64,000 nucleotides of DNA, taken from NCBI GenBank assembly GCA_015680685.1, contig MNCI01007747.1, positions 248,001-312,000 of the forward strand. Direction: 5' to 3'. The notes beneath the pieces were generated by a model. The model did no database searches and was not told the origin of the DNA. It saw nothing but the letters and a program-made list of their open reading frames with translations. Made by a program: the position numbers and the translations under genes. Source of the DNA: Gnetum montanum (taxonomy: Eukaryota > Streptophyta > Gnetopsida > Gnetales > Gnetaceae). Positions 48,121-61,014 of the stretch are shown in pieces. Numbering within the stretch: position 1 is the stretch's first letter; every line of letters begins with the position of its first letter.

Positions 48121-49060
48121 AAGAAAATATTTTTTCTTATGATGGTCTAACTCTTGTGGCATCTCCTAAGTTAGAAGATAAGTAAGGATGTCATCACACC
48201 ACTTAGTTCAATGGGCACTTGTCCATTTATTATATCAGCAAGGAGTTCATCAAGGAACTAATTAGAAAGTAGGATCTCTTTCTCTTTGTTGTCCCATTGT
48301 AATAAAGACAAGTGATTAGTGAAAACATTCTTAGTTTCTTTCTAATATACCATTGTAAGATCAAAATTTTGTAAGATCACCAACAACCATATGACATGGG
48401 GACTCACTGTCGGCTTGTTCATGAGGAAAAGAATGGCATTGTAGTTAGTATGCACAAACACCCTATATACAAGTACATAGTGCCTAAATTTCTCAAAGAA
48501 ATACACCATTTCCATTAGCTTTTTTTCTATAGTGGTGTAATTAAGTTATGCACCCACAAAGCTTTAGCATGTGCAATGGATGTAATAAGGACATTTCTAA
48601 TCATCCAACTATGTAAGCACAGCTCCAAAAGCATCCATGAAGACTTCACTCTACTACCAATATATTATTGAAAAATACTTAAGACAAAATGTTGAAAAGT
48701 TGTAGAGGAATTACCTAGACCAAAAGGCATATTTTTATATGAAAAAATTTCCTAGAAACTTCTAATTGTTGGTTTGGCCTAATCCTTTAGCACAATATGA
48801 ATCTTATTATAGCCACTATAACCATCTAGAAAGTTGTAATAGCAATGCCTAGAGATATTTTCCAATACTTGGTCCACAAATGACAATGAGAAATGATTTT
48901 TGTAGGTTGCAATGTTCAACCTAAAATCAATACAAATCCACCACTTGCCATCTTTGTTTGGCAACAACATAAGTGGTCTAACCCACTTGATATCCACAAT
49001 TAGATAGATGAACACCACCTTGAGGTGTTGTTTATTTTCCTCTTTGACAATCTACTTCAA
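48121..49060 (-). pseudogene. Ty3 copy A RT and RNase H, broken
   Basis: RT N-terminal blocks are open at 49018-48779: VRPLMLLPNKDGKWWICIDF, SFVDQVLENI and YYNFLDGYSGYNKI, the last being very close to Athila RTs. Later MPFGL-type text (~48730) is followed by frameshifts; a clear Y-x-D-D motif could not be placed. The RNase H/connection region (48450-48150) reads AILFLMNKPTVSPHVIWLLV and NVFTNHLSLLQWDN, typical of plant Ty3 RNase H ends. Stops and frameshifts are scattered throughout. Confidence 0.8.
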
Positions 49061-49589
49061 TTTGAGATTCATTCATCGCTATGACTACCTCTTTGGATTT
49101 ATGAATGAATGAGTATAGATACGATGCTAGAATACCCTACGATCAATCCTAATGAGTTCAAGATATGACCAAGCAAAGAATGTTGGCCATTTGTCAACCA
49201 CATTTAGCAACTTCTCTTTTTATTTAAGAGCAAAATTGACATTAATTATTACTAACTTGCCATTTTTTAGAAATGCATACTTCATGCTTGGAAGTAGAGT
49301 TTTCAACTATAAGGGATCCTATTTAAAATTTTAAACTCTGTCCAAATAAGTATCATCAAGTTCATCATCATAGAGTTGGTGATGAACTTAATACAATTCA
49401 TTCATATCTTTATCATAGGCATAAGTTAGGCTCTTAGTTGGTTCCATGAAAGGTGTGCTACTTTTAGGATCAATTGTTAGCCACTGGATGTCCTACTTTG
49501 TGGCTACTACATACAAGTACTTTTGAATATTAGATTCATCTACATACTATTTGCATGCTTTGATTGATGTGCTTTTGATAGACCATAAT

Positions 49590-50190
49590 TTCTACACATA
49601 GTTACACCCTATATTGTTGTACATGATGCACGAAACTCTCGTTTTCCTGATCTTTTCAAAAGCATTTTCTTTGAAAACTTCTAGAAAAATACCTTTAATG
49701 TCCATTCGTGCATCAGTGGTGCTTAATGAAGCCATTCCCATAATGACTAGGAAGTTCCCCTTGTACTTGTCAAACTTGATCACTAAGAAGTCAGTAGGAT
49801 AGGACCAGCCATGAATAGTGGTTACAATGTCCTCCACCAATTTGACACAAATACTAATGGAATGATCTACCAATTCTAAATGTATGTTGCTCTTCTTGAG
49901 AGAAGGAAGGTTCTAGGATTCATACATTTCATGAGAAATCATATTAATATCAAAACCTAAATCAAGAATAGCCTTACATGGTTCATTTTTAACAGTTTGC
50001 AAGTAGATGAGGGGACTTCCAAGATCAGCTTTTTTCTTAGGAAGGTTTCCAACCTTGATCCAATTAGATATGTCATGGGTTAACATGACTATGTGGATCT
50101 TGGGAGGTGTTTGGTTTGAAGGGTTTTTAAAAGGAGTAGATGCATAGGATGAAGGAGACATAGGACAACTAGCCACATAAGTTGGCAAGG
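49590..50190 (-). pseudogene. Ty3 copy A aspartic protease
   Basis: Two open pieces (50188-49913 and 49873-49592) align with the protease of copy B. The active site reads ILDLGFDINMIS (copy B: LLDLGSGVNLIS), so Asp is kept. GWSYPTDFLVIKFD and FLVIMGMASLS match the later turn. In copy B the latter reads IIMGRAWLS, the usual I-x-G-R form; copy A has lost the Arg. A stop separates the two pieces. Confidence 0.8.
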
Positions 50191-50419
50191 GCTTTGTAGG
50201 GCTATCAGTTCTAAAGAATCATCTTTTTCTATGTCTAGGCTTCAAAGCACTCGGTGGAGGAACTGGTTGTAAGTTAAAAACCTTGGTAATGTAATGTCGC
50301 TATGGCTATGCAGGAATTTCACCTTGCATTAATGGAGTAGGAGGTAATTGGGTCAAGGATGGAGGGACATGTGCTAAAGGATGAGGAGGGTGATAAGGGT
50401 ATAGGGATTCCCCTCTAGG

Positions 50420-52453
50420 AGATGGATAATGAATTCTATAAGACTTCAAAGGATAGTAGTAATGTTAAAATAAGGCATAACTGAAAGAGTCATATAGATA
50501 CATGTGTTCTTGAACATAGTATTGCTACCTAGCTGGTGGCATCTCCCATGACTATGGGTGCTACCACTACTAATACTTCTTATATGGTTGTGGTGGATCT
50601 CCACATGAATAATAATCTTGTTTTTGATGAAACTACTTGGAATTACCTTAAGGATAATGTAATCTTCTGGGTGCTTACCTTCTTGGCAGCCTAGGATTGA
50701 GAGCATACATCCCATATTCATGGAAGTGTGAGACAATAGGGTAACATCCCTTAGGATATTCATATTGTTAGATGTCACACCCATCATCATCATTTGATTT
50801 TGACACCACAACCTCTTCTATTATAGTAGCTTTGCCCTTACCCCTTTCATAGGCATGTTTAGCTTCCTTTCTTCTCCTGCAATCATGAGTACTACCATGC
50901 TCTTTGGATTCCTTTGAAATTTTTAAAATAGTTTGGAATTTTTCATCCAAATATTTCCACATCTTATCTACCTTGGACAAAATTTTCAAAATAGATTTTT
51001 GAATTGGCAAGGTTTTTCTCTACACCACTACATTAAGTGGTGCCTACCCTTCCCTATCACAGAATCAAACCTCCCTTTTTCTAATGAAAGGATCCTAGTT
51101 ATACTTCTTAGCACTTTCCAATTTTCTTAATTCATATTCTTATTTTAAAACCTACTCAATAAACCTTTGAATTTGATGAACTCAAATTTCTAACAATTTC
51201 CCTTATGCATAGACCCCTAGGGTTCTCTTGGTTTCTGATTGAAGTCCATTTATGATATGGTGAAGCTACTCCCATTAAGAATAATCATGGCTAGGACATA
51301 TATGTAAAAGAGAGTAATACCTACCCATGACTACATCTATGGTTGATGCTAGCCTTGGATTTGCTTTCTCAAATTGGATGCTCAAGGTTATGTCTAATAT
51401 TTATCATTAAATAACTCAAGCATCATATCCCATTTGCAAATTAATTCCAGCTCCAAGGAGTAATACAAACTTTCTGCTTATTTTGTGAGTGTTATGGGAA
51501 ATAGCCAAAATTTCATAAAATGATTGAAGATAGGCTTGTGAATATGAGGTATATCTTCTCTCAAATCTATGGATATTGTTGATATCCAACCTCTTAATCA
51601 TACTATTTTTCACATGCCTAGTTAGAATTTTGACTACCTCTGTGATGTTCAACATGCTTTGAGTTGCAAGAAAAGGATCATCATCATCATGATTTTGATG
51701 ATGCCTATGATGTTCTTTTCTACCTCCTTAGTTATGGTATGGCCTACAATCATTGTCTTGCTATTCACCTCCATCATGGTTTTGTCCCTTGCAATTTCAA
51801 TTATATTCAAAGGAGGATGAAGAAGATTTAGATGAATAAGGTGAAGGAGGAGAACTACCATCACCATAATGTCTACCACCTCCTCTCCACTTGCCATGAC
51901 CATGATCATTAGGTTTATCATCATCATGATGCTTGCTTGAGCCCTTGCTTTAACTTCCACTTTTGCCTGTACCTGGATTGTTGATAGTGGACTATAAGTT
52001 CAAGTTCAAGCCCACTTCATCAAAGTCAAGAAGTGAAAAATCTTCATGTTGAGAACTCCTAAAGGGATAATCCTCATTTTCTTTTTGGTTTAGTAGGAAT
52101 AAGGGATTAGTAAACCATTTTCCCTTCGTAGCTTCATGGTGCTTCTCTTGGTGCCAATCTCGTTTGTGTTAAGTTTCCATGAGATGCTAGTCCCAATTGT
52201 CATGGTCTTACGTAACATATTCATCATTGAGATCTTGGATACCCAACCTCTTAAGAGTTCAAAACTACATCCCAAGCACAAATTGGTCTAGAGGTAGCAC
52301 AATGTTTCCCTCCATATCTAGCCACTGCAGCTATTCATCTTGATGTAGGATGAAGGTGAAATTAGGTACAAACTCATCTGGATGAGTGTACATCACTCTG
52401 AATTCTTGGAAATATAGTGATTTTGATTCATGATGCCTATGAGAAGAAGACAT
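50420..52453 (-). pseudogene. Ty3 copy A gag, broken
   Basis: Capsid gene parallel to copy B gag. The minus-strand ATG at 52453-52451 starts MSSSHRHHESK, then YTHPDEFVPNFTFILHQDE and GNIVLPLDQF, each almost the same as copy B. An Asp/His-rich stretch follows (52000-51660). LNITEVVKILTRHVKN (~51655) starts the capsid core; RYYSLLHICPSHDYS (~51290) and VDKMWKYLDEKFQTILKIS (~50970) match the copy B core and C-terminus. Stops and short indels split it into at least six pieces. Confidence 0.8.
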
Positions 52454-52591
52454 TTTCAGTTAGAAGAAAAATAATAGTGTGAATTGAGTATAATAATTAT
52501 TATTATTCAAATGATTGCAACCTTAGGATTCATTCCAACAATATTAAATAATTTTTGCTAAGTCTGAGAGAGCACATGTAGCAAACTACAA

Positions 52592-52610
52592 GTCCTTGAT
52601 AACAATGCCA
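52592..52610 (-). promoter_or_regulatory. Ty3 copy A primer binding site (tRNA-Asp type)
   Basis: TGGCATTGTTATCAAGGAC on the minus strand aligns with TGGCGCTGTTGTTGGGGAC of copy B and with the tRNA-Asp-type site TGGCGCCGTTGCCGGGGA common in Athila/Tat elements. Most differences are C-to-T or G-to-A, as expected from deamination. Confidence 0.7.
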
Positions 52611-52611
52611 A

Positions 52612-53530
52612 TATGAGTGGTGAATAGACCCTATGCCCAACCATAAAAATCACTAACTATTCATGCATGATCCAAGTAAATTTCATGGACTTATAGCCTT
52701 CTAAGTACATGGTCTCTAGGAAGTGAAACTAACCATTGTAATCATTGTCTTCCAAATTACACTTGTGAAATGCAAGGGTATGGTTAAGTGTAATTGAGAC
52801 ATGATTTTTATCATTTTATGTTCTAAGTTGCCTAAGAATAAAGAATAAATAATGAATGGTATTTACTTGCTAATTTAATCTAACTAGCTAACATTTAACT
52901 AATCCTAACATAAGCATTTTTTCTCACTTGTTGTACACATCCTAAACATGTTTAACACTATTGGGTTACTAAATGTTAAGCATTATTGGGATTAACAAGT
53001 GCTAAGCATATGCTTGAAGTGATCGTACTTATGTGCTTAATTAATCTCTATTTAATTTAGCTTAATCTAGTTAATTAATTACTTAAATAATTAAAACATT
53101 AACAAAAATTGCTTAAAATATTAAATGCATAAAGGAAATAATTAATTTATTTCAAACTACTATAAGGTTTATTAGAAAGCTCATCTTTATTGCCACATAC
53201 ATTACCATGGTCAAGTACAATAGTGCTCAAATAAATATTTCTATACTCTTTGACTCCTACTACGAGCACTTAGAAAAATATTCTATCTTTTGAATGAAAA
53301 AACTACAGGAGCTTTGCTACAACTATGAGACTTATGCCATAAATGCTGCTAGTGAGCACATATTTATAGGTAAAAAATGGATCCCCGTCAATAGGTACAT
53401 GTCAATAGTTCAAACCCTATGTCAACGAGATCACGTTGACATGGTCATGTTGACGACATCCCATTAACATGGCCAACCAAATGACTCATTAGTTCTACAT
53501 ACCATAAAAGAAAAACATTCAATAGAAATT
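52612..53530 (-). repeat. Ty3 copy A 5' LTR (outer end not resolved)
   Basis: The inner boundary is fixed by the primer site. The LTR end tatgagtggtgaatagaccc corresponds to tgatgagtggtgaggtaccc of copy B. On the minus strand a TATA box lies at about 53370-53360 (cctataaatatg), with gatagaatatttttc and agtaggagtc downstream, matching copy B at 60105-60140. Just upstream (53385-53470) are words gttgacat and inverted forms. The outer end, expected near 54.0 kb, was not found and may be lost. Confidence 0.7.
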
Positions 53531-56099
53531 AGAACCTTTAAGTAATTAGAAGCTATTTTCTAGTCTTACATGATGGGCTACCTATTTTACATAGTGGTTA
53601 GCATGTGCACTTAGTGTGTAGAGTTCTAATAGTTCAAAACCTAGCCTAAACTTACTAATCCATGGCTCAAAGTTGTCAAATAAGCCACATGATAGCCCCT
53701 TGTAGTCAAGAGTTGGTCAAACTAAGTCAAACAAGCCTCAAACTTGGTGAGAACTCTTCAGACACAAGGGATCTAGGTCCCAGGCACTATGATGGTAATC
53801 TAGTTTCTTAGACACTATGGTAATAGTTCCCAAATATTGATAATTCACTATTCTAGCCTTGTTAAGTGTTTAAGTTACAAAAATATAGTTTCCAAATAGC
53901 TTACAATCATTTCACAAAATTTTTAGCCTATTTTAATAAGTTTTTGTATGGTTTTAATTATTTTAACAATTTATAGCCTATGTTTTCTAAATTTTTGCTT
54001 ATTTTGATCATTTATGGCCTATTTCCATTAGATTTTATTTTTTATTATGTTTTTACTTTTTATTTTGCCTAATTTTACCTTACTTTTCCCTATAGTGATT
54101 CTACCCTACCTCATTTAGCCTTGTGTTACTTTTTTTTGACCTTTATGGAACTTATTTTATAACATTTTGCATTATTCTAACATTGTTTAATGATTTTACA
54201 ATGTAGATTCCACTTGATGTGCTTGTGTTGACATGCAAGATTAAGCTACTAAAATGAGAAAGTGATCTACCTAGGCTTTGAGCCCAAGTAGATCCTTCTG
54301 GTGTTGCTCAACCAAGTTACCCTTGGATGTCAAAATTGACAAATTGTAAGCCTTTAGACATGTAGCCTTAATGGCTTTGAATGGCCTAGTTGTCATTGAT
54401 CTTGAAACTACAAACACCATAAAAAAGTCCTTGGTCAGATTTCCCATTTTAAACCATGATGGGAAGGAGAAGACACATGAAACAAAGTTACTTATTAGAA
54501 TCTAGCTTGCTCAAGACATCATCAAACCTTTACAAGGTAGAATTAAAGCCTTCTCATGACCTTAATTATCTATAATGATTAATGTGGTTGTTTTTAGTAT
54601 TATTTGCCTTTGTTCATAGGTTTGAATAGGTACAAATGGCATTGATAACTTTTGTGGCCTACAAAAAGTGAGCTTGAATGACCCCACATCTCTTTTGGCA
54701 TCTCAAAGACTATGAACTTTCTACAATTTTTTTTAAAAAAATATAGTCCTCTTCTATATCTACTGATTATAAAATATTATAGCCTATGTCTACTGATTAA
54801 CTCATGTAGACTTATCTAACTTCTTGTAATCCCATGCAATTTTTGACTATTTTATTGTTCTCTTGGAGTTGTGTTTTCAAGATGAAGCCTAAAGTCCTGC
54901 AAAGGTATGACTCATCATAGCAATGAGTTACCATGTAACCTCAATGCACAAGATGCAGTTAGCTTGTTTGATCTTAGCAATGCTTACCTCACATCGCTTC
55001 TATCACCCCTATATATAGCCAGTCCCTATAGCCAAATCATAGTCTTCCATACCATGTTAACACCAAAAACTTATGTTTGACATTCATGCATCATGGCCTT
55101 GTAACATCTACATGCTCAAGATTAATAAATGTAGCATATCTCATTTAGAAAGAAAGCAAAAGTCTAGTTTATTGAATGTGCACATCTCATCTGGTAGAGA
55201 GTCAAAAACCAAGTTTATTAAATTTAACATATCTCATTCAATGAAAAAGAAATGTTTGGTTTTGATAATAAAATCCAATGAAGGTTCTACTCCCTCCCCC
55301 TTCCCTCAACCCCTTGACCCTCCAAGAAAAGGAAGAAAATGCAAACGAAGAAAAGAGGCCAATATAGCCTTTAGATAAGCAAGTTAAATGGCCAAAGAAG
55401 CCTTATCACAAAGTGATGATGGCTCCTCACATTACCAAGTAACCAAAATTCCATAGCATGAATGCTTCTTTAGTTAGCAAGCATGTCACTGCCTTTCCAA
55501 TAGCCATGATATCATTTTGAATTCCTTGTTAACTTCTATCCTCAAGAATCAATACAACATTTATCTCTTCCTAAGCTCTATCACAAGTTGACCTCATAAT
55601 TATGACCAATTCTTGGTATGGTTCAACAACTATGAAATCATGTGTGTAGGGGAAACATTTGTGATGCTTTTATTATGCTATTTCATATTCTTTGTTGATG
55701 TCTTTCAAGTCAATCCTTAAAACATCAACAAAGAGGTAGCAATGAAACACCTGAAGGAAAATTTTATGCTATAATGTAAAATCTTGAAGCCCAAATTTCC
55801 ATTGTAGTTTGGCAAAAATAAAGGCAAAGAAAATTGCATTATTTTCCTAAAGACCTTATATTGCGAATTTGTACCAATAGTTCTAAGGGATTTTTCAATG
55901 TAAAAATGATATTTTCAGCTGAAAAGCTACAAATCCCATGCATCTTAGCTTATGAAGGTCAAAAATACCTCATAGGCCATAAGTTTCATATACTCCAACT
56001 TGTGTAAGGATGAAGAATGATCCATAAGCTACAAATTCTATGTATGCCAATGTTTGCAAGCTAAAGAGGCTCCATATGCTATGATTTTTTTTATTTTTA
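53531..56099. other. Spacer, no recognised gene
   Basis: The left part may include the decayed outer part of the copy A LTR. An ORF at 55073-55378 ends in a basic Pro/Lys/Arg-rich tail (PLDPPRKGRKCKRRKE) but matches nothing I know. No promoter or repeat array is evident apart from that described next. Confidence 0.4.
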
Positions 56100-56345
56100 C
56101 CTCATACGATGGGCAACTTAGCCCCACACAATGGGTAGCATATGAGCCTAGCGTGTAAGACTTAGTAGCACCACATGATGGGCAATGTAGTCCCACATGA
56201 TGGATAGTGTATAAGCCAAATGTCTAAGGCCTAGGTAGCTCCACATGATGGGCGGTGTAGCACCACATGATGGGCAGTGTAGTCTCACACAATGGGCCTT
56301 GTGTGAGGTTAACATGTGGGACCTAGTTCCATTCTATAAATACTA
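56100..56345 (+). promoter_or_regulatory. Promoter with seven upstream short repeats
   Basis: About seven copies of a 20-24-bp unit of the form ccacatgatgggcagtgtag lie near 56104, 56125, 56171, 56192, 56231, 56253 and 56275, followed by TATAAATA at 56335-56342. The arrangement is the same as in the Ty3 LTRs of this window (repeat array, then TATA), but the repeated word differs. It is probably the U3 of a solo or degenerate LTR on the plus strand; no primer site or coding region was recognised downstream. Confidence 0.6.
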
Positions 56346-57649
56346 GATCCAAGATTACATTCAGGACATTTTTGAAGAGGAAAATTCACCAACGATTACT
56401 TGGCAGAGCTTTGGTAGAATATTTTAGCAACTTCTTGGTAACACCATACAACATTGATTGGCACAGTTGCAAATCAAGTTGGGAGGAAAGCACACACTCT
56501 ACTAGTTGGGCCAAATTTTGATAGACACATTGATTTTCTTAGGCTTTCAACCTTTGATCTATGCTCTAAAACCCTCTTATTCTAATATTTTTTGACATTC
56601 ATTTTAGTTTCCCTCACATTCAACATTGTGAGCTCATTTTATATACTTTTATTGCATTTTTATTTGCATTTAGAGAAAATAGGTAATAACTTTTAAAGTT
56701 CTTGGGTGATTAGCAAGACCTTCAAGAGTGATCTAGATCCATTTTGAGGTCCACAGGTCTATGATTTAAACTATCTCATATGAAATCTTTCATTTTTCTA
56801 GCAACCAAATTTTTTTTATCACAATGGTAGCACACAATCATTAACCACAAATTCAAGTGACTCTTTTGTGGAGAAGTTGCAACTAGTCGAGCATAGTACT
56901 ATTCTTGATACATGGCCATGTTGGTAGTCAGAGAATGATGACTTGGATATTTTTTTGACTAATTATAGAAATTAGAGACCATATAATTTTAGCTATCGTT
57001 TTCCAAAGAATGTTTAGTTTTGGAACAAATTGTTGTTTACATAGAGTCTTGCATTCACGTATCTCAAATTGTGAAATTTACTTTTGTATTATCCTCATGG
57101 CTATTTCTATGTATAGATTTCTAGATATTATGTGCGAAATATAGAACTTCTTGTATATTCTAGTGGAAATGATGTAAAATTAGATTTTGGTTTTTGTTGT
57201 ACTTGAAGATTTGAAAATACTATTATGTTACATCTGGCACCCGATTTCTCAAACCCACACCATCCCCACACCCTTGACAAAGAGAATATACTTACAAGAT
57301 TATGAAATTGGACACGAAATGCTTTTTCATATTTCCCTATATAGATGTGTCTTAACTTGGTTTTCTTTCTATGTGTATGTTGTGTTTTTACCTTTTATTT
57401 TGCAAGAGAATTCAAAACATGGGTACATTACCTCACAAGACTTAGATTTTTTTTATGTTACATTGTATACTTTTTGTTTTTGCAAGATGTCCCCAATTAT
57501 ACTACATTAATCATCATTTTTAGTTAATTTCTCATGGGTTATAGAGACAATTAAAAGTTTGTTGATCTATAGTAGGTAAGGGTTAATTTTATAGGAATTA
57601 TAATCCATCAAGTGTAGAATCATAGGAATTATGATTCTAGATTACACTA
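56346..57649. other. Spacer downstream of the repeat-rich promoter
   Basis: It may hold the R-U5 part of the LTR that starts at 56.1 kb. The ORF at 57187-57510 (107 codons) is Phe/Tyr-rich without a motif and is not supported as a gene. Nothing else was recognised. Confidence 0.4.
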
Positions 57650-58137
57650 AATCCAAAGAGTAATTGTAAAAATTCTCCAAAAACACAAAGGAATAGTGAG
57701 AAGTAAAACTAATTTGTATTGAAACCCACCCTAGAAATCTTTAATGTAAGATTAAATGGAAAAAATTAGCTACAAATAACTTTACCTCATTATTTTGACA
57801 TGTGAATACATTTATATGATTTTTTCTAAGCTTAAAGATAATAAAGAAACATAGATATGTACTAAAGGTGAAAATAGTTGAGATTCTTCCATAAACATGT
57901 ACTAAAGGTTAATCTAAAAAGTCATTATAAATTTTTTTAGAAATTGCAAAGGAATACTAATAAGTAAAGCTATTATCCAAGAAATACACTCTTAAAATCA
58001 TTAATATAACTTTTAACATATAATATAGTTGCTAGCAACCTTACTGTGTTGTTTCTACATATGAAGATATACATATCCCTTTTTCTAAGCTTCAAAAGAA
58101 GAATCAAACACAGATATATATTAAAGGTAAAACCTAT
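57650..58137. repeat. Degenerate direct duplication, period about 260 bp
   Basis: Two copies share the order ggaata(g/c)t..(g/a)agtaaa, aaatc(t/a)ttaat, ttgctagc/ttagctac, then tttttctaagctt followed 20-30 bp on by (a/c)aga tat(g/a)t..taaagg. Matching points are 57695/57953 and 57822/58082. Divergence is high. Confidence 0.55.
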
Positions 58138-59389
58138 GAAAATGATTTATTCATGAAAATTTAAAGAGAATCATGATTTGAGTGAAACCCCAATAGGAAA
58201 AAGTTAGGGATGGCGAATGAATTTTAATTTTATAATTTAAAAAATTAAATAAATAATTTTCATAAATGTTATTTTCATATTTGTGAGACCTCTATAAAAA
58301 CTTAGATAACATGAAGCATCCTAGCAATGCATGGATAAGGCATAGCTTATTTATTTATGAATTTCCTACTAACTAGGTTACACTTTGAAACTTACTTGGA
58401 TTAAGGCATTAAAAAATTTAGTAAAGAAATGGACTAGTTCAATAGCCTCATGGAATTGTAGCTTAGTAAACAAGCTAGTTGCATACAAGAGACATGTCTA
58501 TTAGTTTGAGTTATACTTAAATAAGTCAACTAAATTTATAAGTGCATTATACCACTTATGTCTAGTGTGCTCAAATGTAGGATGTTGTATTCATTCTTAA
58601 ATTTATATATTGTACAATAATTGTACTTTTTTCTATGAGAAATTTTGAGCCATTTACTTGCTTTAGCTCTTACATGATCAGATCCCATTTGTGCTTTATT
58701 ATTTATGCATCATAAATAATAAGAAATAGGAGTAGATAAATATTGTCTTTGAATTAAGGGCTTACTAATATTTAAATAAAAATATTTATTTTCCTAGAAA
58801 TATTTCCAAAGCTTTTAAAATATGATTTATTTCATCACTTTGCAAATAAATAATGATCTCTTAAATATTCCATTTATTAAACTATAATACTCCCTCATCA
58901 AACTATCATTTATTTTGGTTTCAATTATGGCTATTACGATGTAGCTCTTTAATCATTTAGCCTAATATGTAGGAATCACATCCCCTCTATCATCAAGCAT
59001 GCCTAACTTATCTCTAAGGTTACTTTATTTAATTTTCTTTCTTTTGTATCGTATTGTGATCCATGATCCTTGTTCAACACTATATGATTTAATTTACAAA
59101 TAAATAAATTTATCCATAAGATGGTAGTCTCGGTCATTTTTGCACAAGGAGATTTGTAAAAAGTGATGACAAAATGTATTAGAAAATGAAGCATCTTTGT
59201 AACTATAAAGAACATTTTAGTTCGAAGGACTTCATTAAAGAAAAAAGGAGGAGAAGGAGAGGATGGTTCTTGAACTAGATGACTATGTGTATCCAAAAAT
59301 CCTTAATGAAGTGAGAGCCTAGTGGGAAGACTAGTTAGGTGACTACAAGTTATGGGTTATATTTTGATATGAAATACTAATTTATAAGG
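58138..59389. other. AT-rich spacer before Ty3 copy B
   Basis: No coding motif or repeat recognised. A minus-strand ORF at 59296-59003 has no support. The right edge is the insertion point of copy B; the target-site duplication cannot be checked because the other end lies outside the window. Confidence 0.45.
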
Positions 59390-60874
59390 TGATGAGTGGT
59401 GAGGTACCCCTACACTCAACCATACGAATACGAACGTTCACACGTGATCCAATCAAACTCTGTGGACAGGCTAGTCATGGTATCTAGATAGTTACATGTT
59501 GATTGCAGTTCACTATCTTCCCACCTGGACTAGTATATGCTTTGTCACGTATGGTTTAGTTTAGAGTGAGGCATATGATGTGATCCTAAATTAGTGCTAC
59601 TCCTAGAGACAATGGGAAATAATCTTCATTAAACTAATGAGCAATAGGAAATGAGTCTAAGATAACATAAGTGTGATGAGCGTCTATTCCTTAATCATCC
59701 GTACACATCTTGGACCTTGTGCATGACTACTACTAGGATTACCAAGCATAGATCCTAGGTACGCTACTAGGTTACTAGGTAGTCACACTTAAATGCTCGC
59801 AATTAAGTCGTACTCATTCTGAATTTAACAATAAGAATAGTAAATGATGATAAATAAATATTAACTAAGAAAATAATAAATAACAATAAAAATTAAAAAA
59901 TTAAAAAATTAAAACTAAGTGATGAGACGCGATATCGCATGTACCCTAATATCACGTACGCATACACGATATCGCGTCTTCCCCTACGATATCACATGCA
60001 CGATATCGTGGTCCACCGCCAAATCTAAAAATAAGAGGTGGCACTCCCCTCATTTCCCATCCTAGGCTAGAAGTAGCGAAGCTCTTGCGGATTGATCACC
60101 CCAGAGATAGAATATTTTCCATGTGCCCGCAGTAGGAGTCCCCCAAGTGAATGGTTCTTTATTCGAGCAGCTTTGTACCTAAATGAAAGTTGTGTATGGA
60201 AATAAAGAAGAGCTTTGTGGATAAACCTTGCAGTACATGGATAGGTTTTATTACATGTTATTTCTTTCCTATTGTTAGTGCGGCATGAGTACGACTTGGT
60301 TACGAGCATTGATGAATGTGTACGGCTAACCAAGGAATCGGCTACTTATCACGATTAGATTCTCTTCCCCTTATCTCCTAGAACATGGGATGAGTATGAC
60401 TAGATTATGAGCATCTATGGATGTGTATGGATAGTCAAGGAATTTCCTACTCATCACACTTAGGCTAGTTAGGTGTCTCAGTATGCCCACTTCGAGCACG
60501 TGCATTATGTGTGGTGATCCTAGTAACGATTAGCATTTGGTAGCCATAGTTGCATAGTTTAGGGTGTGTACGGTAAGTGGGAATGGATGCTGATGCTTGT
60601 TAATTTAGACTTAGGACATTAGTTAGAGTTAGTTAGTTTCTCAACCCTTTGCTCTTAGCGTAGAAGACATAAAACCATAAAAGACCAAGAAAATCATATA
60701 CCTTGGACTTACTTAACCATACACCGTGACAACAACAAGTTTGGAACGACAACAAATGATTAACCCCAAGTGTTCCATGGGGCATTTAGGCATTTAGTCT
60801 GTGGAGTTCAACCAGATCGCATGTGCTACGCTTGTTTCGTATGGTTGAGTATAGGGGTACCTCACCACTCATCA
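59390..60874 (+). repeat. Ty3 copy B 5' LTR, largely palindromic
   Basis: The boundaries are defined by TGATGAGTGGTGAGGTACCC at the left end, its inverse ending in CA at the right end, and the primer site one base later. Terminal inverted repeats match at 34 of 35 positions, and weaker matching continues to about 78 bp. Inner inverted blocks (59669-59836 against 60461-60269) share GTGTGATGAG, TATTCCTTAA/TTCCTTG and AAGTCGTACTCAT. The centre (59932-60014) holds five GATATC-type repeats, followed by a weak TATA-like ctaaaaataag at about 60027 and GATAGAATATTTTCC near 60106. Length 1485 bp fits Athila/Tat LTRs. Confidence 0.85.
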
Positions 60875-60875
60875 T

Positions 60876-60894
60876 TGGCGCTGTTGTTGGGGAC
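60876..60894 (+). promoter_or_regulatory. Ty3 copy B primer binding site (tRNA-Asp type)
   Basis: TGGCGCTGTTGTTGGGGAC starts two bases after the LTR end and differs only by C-to-T changes from the tRNA-Asp-complementary site typical of Athila/Tat elements. It primes minus-strand cDNA synthesis. Confidence 0.8.
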
Positions 60895-61014
60895 TAAGTG
60901 TTTGTGCACCGAATAGAATATAAGGGATATCACTCACATCATTGTGAGCCTTAACAAACCTTCAGGTTAATCAAATAAAAATTATATAATGGTGAATTTA
61001 GCATAGCGATAAAA

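Noticed and set aside
55073-55378. 101-codon ORF with basic tail
   Set aside because: No motif, no promoter or neighbours; length is within chance for a spacer of this size.
57187-57510. 107-codon ORF
   Set aside because: Aromatic-rich, AT-driven, without motif; overlapped by another chance ORF.
59900-60014. Possible CRISPR-like or phage-type repeat (GATATC units)
   Set aside because: Too short and irregular, and it lies inside an LTR upstream of TATA; a U3 subrepeat explains it.
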